A stretch of 64,000 nucleotides of DNA from Myxocyprinus asiaticus (taxonomy: Eukaryota > Chordata > Actinopteri > Cypriniformes > Catostomidae). Within the stretch, counting starts at the first letter, position 1; every line of letters starts with the position of its first letter. The stretch spans positions 21,604,501 to 21,668,500 of the forward strand of contig NC_059347.1 of assembly GCF_019703515.2 (NCBI RefSeq), in the 5' to 3' direction. Below the pieces are notes generated by a model. That model was not told the DNA's origin, did no database searches, and saw nothing but the letters and a program-made list of their open reading frames with translations. Shown here piece after piece: positions 57,532 through 64,000 of this stretch. The position numbers and the translations under genes are program-made.

Positions 57532-58699
57532 AAAAAGTTTGGAATAATGTACAGATTTTGCTCTTATGGAAAGAAATTGGTACTTTTATTCACCAAAGTA
57601 GCAATCAACTGATCACAATGTATAGTCAGGACATTAATAACATGAAAAATTACTTCAAAGAGTTCTCATCAAAAAATCCTCCACATGCAGCACTGACAGC
57701 TTTGCAGATCCTTGGCATTCTAGCTGTCAGTTTGTCCAGATACTCAGGTGACATTTCACCCCACACTTCCTGTAGCACTTGCCATAGATGTGGCTGTCTT
57801 GTCGAGTACTTCTCACGCACCTTACAGTCTAGCTGATCCCAGAAAAGCTCAATGGGGTTAAGATCCATAACACTCTTTTCCAATTATCTGTTGTCCAATG
57901 TCTGTGTTTCTTTGTCCACTCTAATCTTTTCTTTTTCTGTTTCAAAAGTGGCTTTTTCTTTACAATTCTTCCCATAAGGCCTGCACCCCTGAGTCTTCTC
58001 TTTACTGTTGTACATAAAACTGGTGTTGAGCAGGTAGAATTCAATGAAGCTGTCAGCTGAGGACATGTGAGGCGTCTATTTCTCAAACTAGAGACTCTGA
58101 TGTACTGATCCTCTTGTTTAGTTGTACATCTGGCCTTCCACATCTCTTTCTGTCCTTGTTAGAGCCAGTTGTCCTTTGTCTTTGAAGACTGTAGTGTACA
58201 CCTTTGTATGAAATCTTCAGTTTTTTGGCAATTTCAAGCATTGTATAGCCTTCATTCCTCAAAACAATGAATGACTGACTTCTAGAGAAAGCTATTTTTT
58301 TTTTTTTTTTTTTTTTTTTGCCATTTTTGACCTAATATTGACTTTAAGACATGCCAGTCTATTGCATACAAACACAAAGACAATGTTAAGCTTCATTTAA
58401 TGAACCAAATAGCTTTCAACTGTGTTTGATATTATGGCAAGTGATTTTCTAGTACCAAATTAGCAATTTAGCATGAATACTCAAGGATAAGGTGTTGGAG
58501 TGATGGCTGCTGGAAATGGGGCATGTCTAGATTTGATAAAAAATGACTTTTTTCAAATAGTGTTGGTGCTGTTTTTTACATCAGTAATGTCCTGACTATA
58601 CTTTGTGATCAGTTGAATGCCACTTTTTTGAATTAAAGTACCAGTTTCCTTCCGAAACAGCAAAATCTGTACATTATTCCAAACTTTTGGCCGCCAGTG
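57532..58699 (-). mobile_element. Tc1-like element, internally deleted (copy 2)
   Basis: Near-identical to 2960-4157. The right terminus ends ttggccgccagtg. The left terminus is cut short and begins caaaaagtttggaataatg, lacking cactggcagc. The minus strand shows the DNA-binding half ([20 protein letters not shown]) and, after the deletion, [20 protein letters not shown], with the central catalytic part missing at the same point as in copy 1. It also lacks a segment of about 45 bp that copy 1 has near 3090-3135. Confidence 0.87.
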
Positions 58700-59259
58700 T
58701 AATTTCCTGCATTCTGGTGAATTTTTAATGCATGTGAATCACAATGTAATCTATGAACAGCAATTTGACATTTAGGACAAATAGTTTCTTGGAAAAAAAG
58801 TAGCTCTCCTCAAATTAGTTGTGGTGATGAAGATGTTTGTAATATTGTGTACAAGCATGTTGGAATCATATACTGTAAATAATAGCAATAAAAGTTCTGA
58901 AATAATACTAAGAATTAACAGTAAATTATTTTTAATATGATCATATTGTATTATAGGTACGATACAATCAAAATACTACTGTTCATATTTTATCATAATT
59001 GCTTGCAAGTCCCCTACAGTGAGTTCTTAAAATTAATGTAGCACAGACATTGTTCTGTCATCATCACTGAGAATGTTGCATTGATAATGCATTGAAAGTA
59101 ACTGATCCAATGGAATAAGTCTGCTTGAGAGCAAACAATGTATTCTAATAGGCTATTGTGTACCAAAAATTTAGTTAAACAAACATCTTTTCTTTCTTAC
59201 CACCAATTCACTTTTAAGACATTGTGAACCATTTGTAAAATCAGTAGGATAGTCCCTTC
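58700..59259. other. spacer, no gene
   Basis: AT-rich, no recognised repeat or reading frame. It links the deleted Tc1 to the right arm of the inverted duplication. Confidence 0.5.
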
Positions 59260-59917
59260 TTGTGAGCAAAGATGTTTCTGTTATGGACATGAATGTGTTA
59301 AAAAATTCAGTGGCCAGAGGTGAACGACCCTTTAAATAGTCCAGGAGAATAGATGCTGATGCAGGTGAAAACACTGAAAATTCTGTCCATGTGTAATAAC
59401 TTTTCTAACTACAGCAACTTACTATACAATAAAATGTGTTTTCATTGTCTACTTGTTGCTATATTTTGATACTTTAATGATCAGAGAGGCCATGTATATG
59501 TAGTTATGGGAACGCACCCATACGCACTTTAGTAGACTTAAGTAGCCTAAGCGGATCAGACTATTACGAACAGTAAAAGAATATCCCAAAACAGCTGTGA
59601 TTGAGCTCAAGACTGAATCTGAGGATGGCTGCTTTGTAACAAATGATTTGACTGCAGCTTATAAACTGAATTTGTGTGTAACAGCTCACCTGTCTGAAGT
59701 GAAGAAAAGTACACATTATCATTTGCTGTTAGATCCCGATCCTGTCTCCATGTTGGGGATAATTTATTATAAGTAATTCATGAAATTACCATTGTCCTTG
59801 TCCGGTCCGCAACGAAAGCCGCGCATGAACATGCCATGTCGGTGCACCTAACCCCCAATATCCCTACCACAAACAGCGGCAGCGTCCGAGGAAAGTCAGT
59901 GGCATCTCCCACAAATA
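59260..59917 (-). repeat. right arm of a large inverted duplication
   Basis: Inverted copy of 48190-48907 (see there). At its outer end the arm runs into ctcccacaaatac and directly into the GC-rich minisatellite. The left arm keeps only a remnant of one such unit (agatgccactgatttgg). Confidence 0.88.
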
Positions 59918-60412
59918 CCGGAAGCTCATTGACAGCAGCCACAAACAGCGGCAGCTGGCGTAGACGGCCAGTGGCATCTGCTACGAGCCGCGGCAGTGCC
60001 ACAAACAGCGGCAGCTGCCGTAGAAGATCAGTGGCATCTACTACAAGCTGCGGCAGCTGCCACAAACCGCGGTAGCTGCCGTAGAAGGTTAGTGGCATCT
60101 GCTACAAGCCGTGGCAGCTGCCGTAGAAGAGCAGTGGCATCTGCTTCAAGCTGCGGCAGCTGCCACAAACCGCGGTAGCTGCCGTAGAAGGTTAGTGGCA
60201 TCTGCTACAAGCCGTGGCAGCTGCCGTAGAAGGTCTGTGGCATCTGTTACAAGCTGCGGCAGCTGCCACAAACGACGGTAGCTGCCGTAGAAGGTCAGTG
60301 GCATCTGCTACAAGCCGCGGCAGCTGCCATAGAAGTTCAGAGGCAGCTGCCACAAACCGCGGCAGTTGCCTTAAAAAGTCAGCGGCAGCTGAGCTTGCCA
60401 CCGGAAGTGCCG
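59866..60412. repeat. GC-rich minisatellite of alternating ~42- and ~60-bp units
   Basis: About nine units, each starting near agtggcatctgctacaagc and ending cagctgccgtagaagg. Longer units (60-61 bp) add gccacaaaccgcggtagctg; shorter ones (42 bp) do not. Nearly every unit holds the perfect palindrome ggcagctgcc. Frames on both strands appear open for short stretches only because of the repeat, and 61-bp units break them. Confidence 0.9.
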
Positions 60413-60742
60413 CTACTAGCTGCCACGATTTGAGCTTGCTGTCTCTCAGTCTTCGAGTAAGACGAATGCCAGCGGGATGAAGTCTACTTCCTCATAGTCG
60501 CTGCCTGTGAAAACAGAAAGAATGTGTGAGTGAGGTCACAAACAAGCACGTTCACATTTATCAGCGAGCTCACGATACATTTCCTCACCAACTTCTCATC
60601 CAACTGTTTCTCTTGCTGGCTTTTATCCCTGTGTCTCCCTCGTTGATTAATAGGCATCAGGTCTAATTGTCGTGGCCAGGGGTGGCACTGGTTGAATCTT
60701 GGGCGCCTTGCCACAAAGGGTATCTACCTGGTTTCCTTACAG
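60413..60742. other. unique DNA after the minisatellite
   Basis: On the minus strand ttttcacag precedes a block reading SDYEEVDFIPLAFVLLED and a stop near 60440. It looks exon-like but is not linked to anything. No gene is called. Confidence 0.3.
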
Positions 60743-60813
60743 TTGGCTGTGTTGAAAAACTGATTCAGCTCAAACAAGCATGTGATTTGACTTCATTCTA
60801 TCTTTGCCATAAA
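60743..60813 (+). CDS. candidate orphan exon (71 nt)
   Basis: Preceded by tttccttacag and followed by gtaagag, both strong splice signals. In phase 2 it reads GCVEKLIQLKQACDLTSFYL followed by CHK, with no stop. No neighbouring exon or known family was recognised, so it may be a fragment of an undetected gene or chance. Confidence 0.25.
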
Positions 60814-63800
60814 GTAAGAGTGTCATGGAACTCAAATATTCCTACAAGCAAGTAAGCAGCTTTGTTTGAATTTTGCCTCAATTTTTGAATGTTGTTTATT
60901 GATCACAGAACAGATGTTATGTTATGCAAATGTACAAAATGCTGTAGCCTTTCATTAACTCTTTCATTAATACATGTTTATATTTTACCCACCAGCACAA
61001 GAGAGCGCTTGAGAGTAATTTACATTTACATACTACTAGTTGTACCCTATGCTGTAAGGGAATCCTCTTGTGTTCAGCTGTCTTTGTCTTCTTTTTGATA
61101 CAGAAAATAAATATATTGATTCTCTCATATCATTCATCCATGGCTTCTACTATAATAAAAAATAAAATAAAAACATGGTATGTTTGGTATTGTCATTTTT
61201 TGGCATAATAATTTAAAACAAAATATAACAATCGTGTATGGGTCATTTCCATTTCAGTGGCTTCATAAGTGGCTAAATAATGTAACAAAGCTATATCCAT
61301 ATACTGTAGATGGGGACACTCAAAAAAATATTCAAGCCCATTTTTAGATTTCAATTTCAGAACAAAATTCCTTCAAATTGAATTGTGTAATCTTTAACAA
61401 AATTAAATATAAAACTTAAAATACTTATTTTATTTTATTAAAGATTGCTCAATTAAATGTAATGGAATTTTTTATGAAATTGAAATGCGTAAATCGTATT
61501 TTTTTTTTATTTTTTTTTAATGCATGTATGCCCACTGACAGAGGTACTAGCTTAAAACTTTTTGAAAAAAATAAAATAAAAATAATAATTAGAATAAGAT
61601 AATTAGAATCATTAACCATTAAATAGAATACAATGGACATTGGGTCTATACAGTAGCAACATTCAGATAATTATACTTGTGGATTTTTTAAAAGTTATTT
61701 TTTGAAAATCTTAAATAAAATTCAGGTTGTTGTGTTTTAAGAAAAATATAATCAGTACTAAATATTTGTAGAGTAATTGCTGTAATTACACTATTGATTT
61801 TAAATTTTATTGTTAGGAGTTAAGACTAGGTAATTATAACTGTAACAAGAAAAACAGTTAAAATCGTTTAAAATTTCACAAACATAGCAAACAAAGAAAC
61901 TACCACAGCAAGCAGTGATTATGCGGTCAAGCATGTATACTTACTACAAGGACAATCCCCTAGAGATAAATGAGGTTATGTAATTTTCTCATGGGTACAA
62001 AGCTGAGGCTCTTGGATCAACCTCTCTGACATTCAAACCTGCAACCTTTTTTTGATCACTGACCAGCTTAGGTTTTTTTTTTTTTTTTTTTTAAATCACA
62101 CCCACAACTTTTGTTTCTAAAGAGACACCAAGATAAATTTCAAAACATAAGTGTTGCTAAGAGAGACTGTGAATGGTTTCAAGAACAAAATATAAATTTA
62201 CATTCACATGTATTAATTTAGCAGACACTTTATCCAAAGGAACAAATGAAGAAAGCGATTTATCCTTTCAGTACTAGGCAATATTATGTAGACTGCAATA
62301 CAAAGTTTCAAATTGCTCAGAGAAGAAAGGAAGGTGAGAGACAGCGAACACATTTTTTTATTATTATTTATTTTAAGAAGAAGAAAGAAGATAGTTACAG
62401 TGGTGCATTAGTAGGATTGGGTTAATTGCTCACGGAAGAGATGCGTCTTTAGATGTTTCTTGAGAGTTGCTAGAGAATAAGAAGCATTTGATAACTTTTG
62501 TCATGGTCTAAAGTTAATCTGTCTCAGTTTCAGTAATGACTGGACAAAATTTGTTGAAGGATTATTACTGAATATTATTAGTTCTGCAGTAGTATTCCAC
62601 TTTTTGGTATACCTTTATTTTCACTGTCAATGTACCTCTTTGTTTTTTAAATATTCCGTAAGTATAATGTAACATATGATATTATGACTTGTCTTACTAA
62701 CGTCCTCTTTCAGCTTCCCCTTAAAACTGTCAAAGCATTAAGCTATTTATGTAGTTTAAGGGTGTGTATACAACGGCTCAAATTATGTCATATATTTCTG
62801 CCTTGTGTCACAGGCCACCGTGCTTCATTTCAAAGTAAGATTTATGTATATATTTATTTTTCAAAAAGCTACAATTTTTCATGTGACTGATAGTATGACA
62901 GCATCCAATTTTACAATCCTTTTGAGTGGCACCACATGACAAAAAACAGAAAACAAGACTGAAAAGTGATGTGGACATACAATTGGGAATGGGTATGAAA
63001 AAATTGATGCAGGGTCTAAAAGGGCTAAGGTGAAAAAAGTTGCATAGGCCAAAATTGTTTGTTTCCTTGGATGAATCACAACTGCAGTAAGAATCTACTG
63101 CAATGTTGTTCCTTGGGTACCTACAGTACCTGTGGGAATGATTGCCAGTAAAACAGAATCCTCAGATTGCTCAAATTTCAGTGCAGAATTTGGTTGATTT
63201 CATGGAAGATTTTGTCTTAGTTTTCTTTTAAAAAGAGAACAGCTCCACCCCAAGGTAGGCTAAATGTAAAAGCTTTTTACAGGGAATTTTGGATCCATTT
63301 GTGAACACCAGAGGCCAGGAGAGTTTCACTTTTACTGCTATGATCATGCAACGCATTTTTGTGTTTTCATGTCAAATTAAGCCATACCAAGGGAGGAATA
63401 CAGCCTTGTGCCTGCAAGCATGTTGATATTAAGTAGAACAGCTCTCTTACTCATGATTTTGTTTAAATGTCATAAAAAGTTTAAATAAATAAATAAACCT
63501 CCTATTTGAAAAACATTAAGATCCATTGCAATTTATTTTTTGTGAGGGCATTGCTTCTTCAAAGCTGATAGGTTTCTTGTATTTATTCTTGACTACAGAT
63601 GGTCCTGATTAAAGCCTATTAATGAATTATTTTCAAAAGTATGCCTATTTAATGAGTTATATATATTTTTGCCTGTAGTCTCAGAGTCTCATGCCAGTGA
63701 TGCCTCAGAAGAAAAGTACTATAAGACCATTCATCTCTCCATCTGTGTTTTTTAATGCAGCCAGAGTCAATTGAACTTGATACATCATGACACGCCATAA

Positions 63801-64000
63801 CAGGAATTCAAGTTTTCATTTTTTAAGAGAAAGTTTGGCAGGCAACTTGATGAGCTTTCCATATGGAAGTTCAGCTTTGAGAGCATTTGAAATGCAACAT
63901 ATTCAGTCCAGACAATTACAGTTTGCAAACAATAGGTGACTGTGGTTAATTCATAATTAACAGACTTGCTCATCTGTGTTTTTGAGCATGCACTGGTCTT
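60814..64000. other. AT-rich intergenic region
   Basis: No gene recognised. About 62200-62470 contains decayed text of a repeat frequent in fish (ttagcagacactttatccaa; gctcacggaagagatgcg). A poly(T) tract lies at about 62072-62091. The remainder is simple-sequence-rich and unassigned. Confidence 0.45.

Noticed and set aside
59778..60480. Open frames on both strands over the minisatellite (repeated GSCRRRSVAS or ATDLLRQLP units)
   Set aside because: Generated by the tandem DNA repeat; the 61-bp units shift the frame and there is no start or splice context.
63679..63754. Exon-like plus-strand block after ttgcctgtag reading SESHASDASEEKYYKTIHLS
   Set aside because: It runs into a stop with no convincing donor and no partner exon. 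Too short to support.
1..64000. Search for CRISPR arrays, operons, Shine-Dalgarno sites and prophage
   Set aside because: The DNA is vertebrate nuclear sequence with spliced genes. The tandem repeats present are microsatellites or minisatellites without spacer structure.

Overview
The window looks like vertebrate nuclear DNA from a teleost fish, probably a cyprinid. It is AT-rich, its genes are split by GT-AG introns, and it is full of repeat families typical of fish genomes (Tc1-like, hAT, TTAA-target MITEs, DIRS, L1-, L2- and Rex1/CR1-like LINEs). Two real protein-coding genes can be assembled exon by exon. The rest is intron, intergenic DNA and mobile elements. No tRNA, rRNA or CRISPR feature could be supported.

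Layout. 1-2171: repeats, a possible terminal exon of an unrecognised minus-strand gene (367-672) and the presumed 5' region of lnpep. 2172-18747 (+): complete lnpep, the insulin-regulated / leucyl-cystinyl aminopeptidase, in 18 coding exons that join in frame to 1015 codons plus stop; the introns hold several DNA transposons. 18748-20914: lnpep 3' UTR. 21955-33569: a deep nest of transposons, with a hAT-like host holding a long-inverted-repeat element, which in turn holds a second hAT-like element (with a Tc1 inside) and a 6.4 kb DIRS retrotransposon. 33570-41500: intergenic DNA with a broken L2-like LINE, two copies of a 0.5 kb Tc1-type MITE and an unusual A-B-A' duplication. 41588-46508 (-): complete SLC14-family urea transporter, 8 coding exons, 452 aa, with a probable 5' non-coding exon near 47.2-47.4 kb. 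47.9-60.4 kb: two almost identical inverted arms (48.19-48.91 and 59.26-59.92 kb) around an L1-like LINE with target-site duplications, a Rex1/CR1-like LINE and a deleted Tc1; the right arm ends in a GC-rich minisatellite. 60.4-64 kb: AT-rich DNA with little recognisable content.

The two genes do not form a functional unit. lnpep encodes a type II membrane zinc aminopeptidase of regulated vesicles. The second gene encodes a polytopic urea channel. They converge (lnpep on +, the transporter on -), with about 21 kb of transposon-rich DNA between the lnpep poly(A) signal and the transporter stop codon.

No clearly new biological system is visible. The items most worth checking are the complete DIRS architecture with a readable internal complementary region, the layered nest, the near-identical inverted arms with the adjoining palindromic minisatellite, and the A-B-A' duplication of a LINE fragment.
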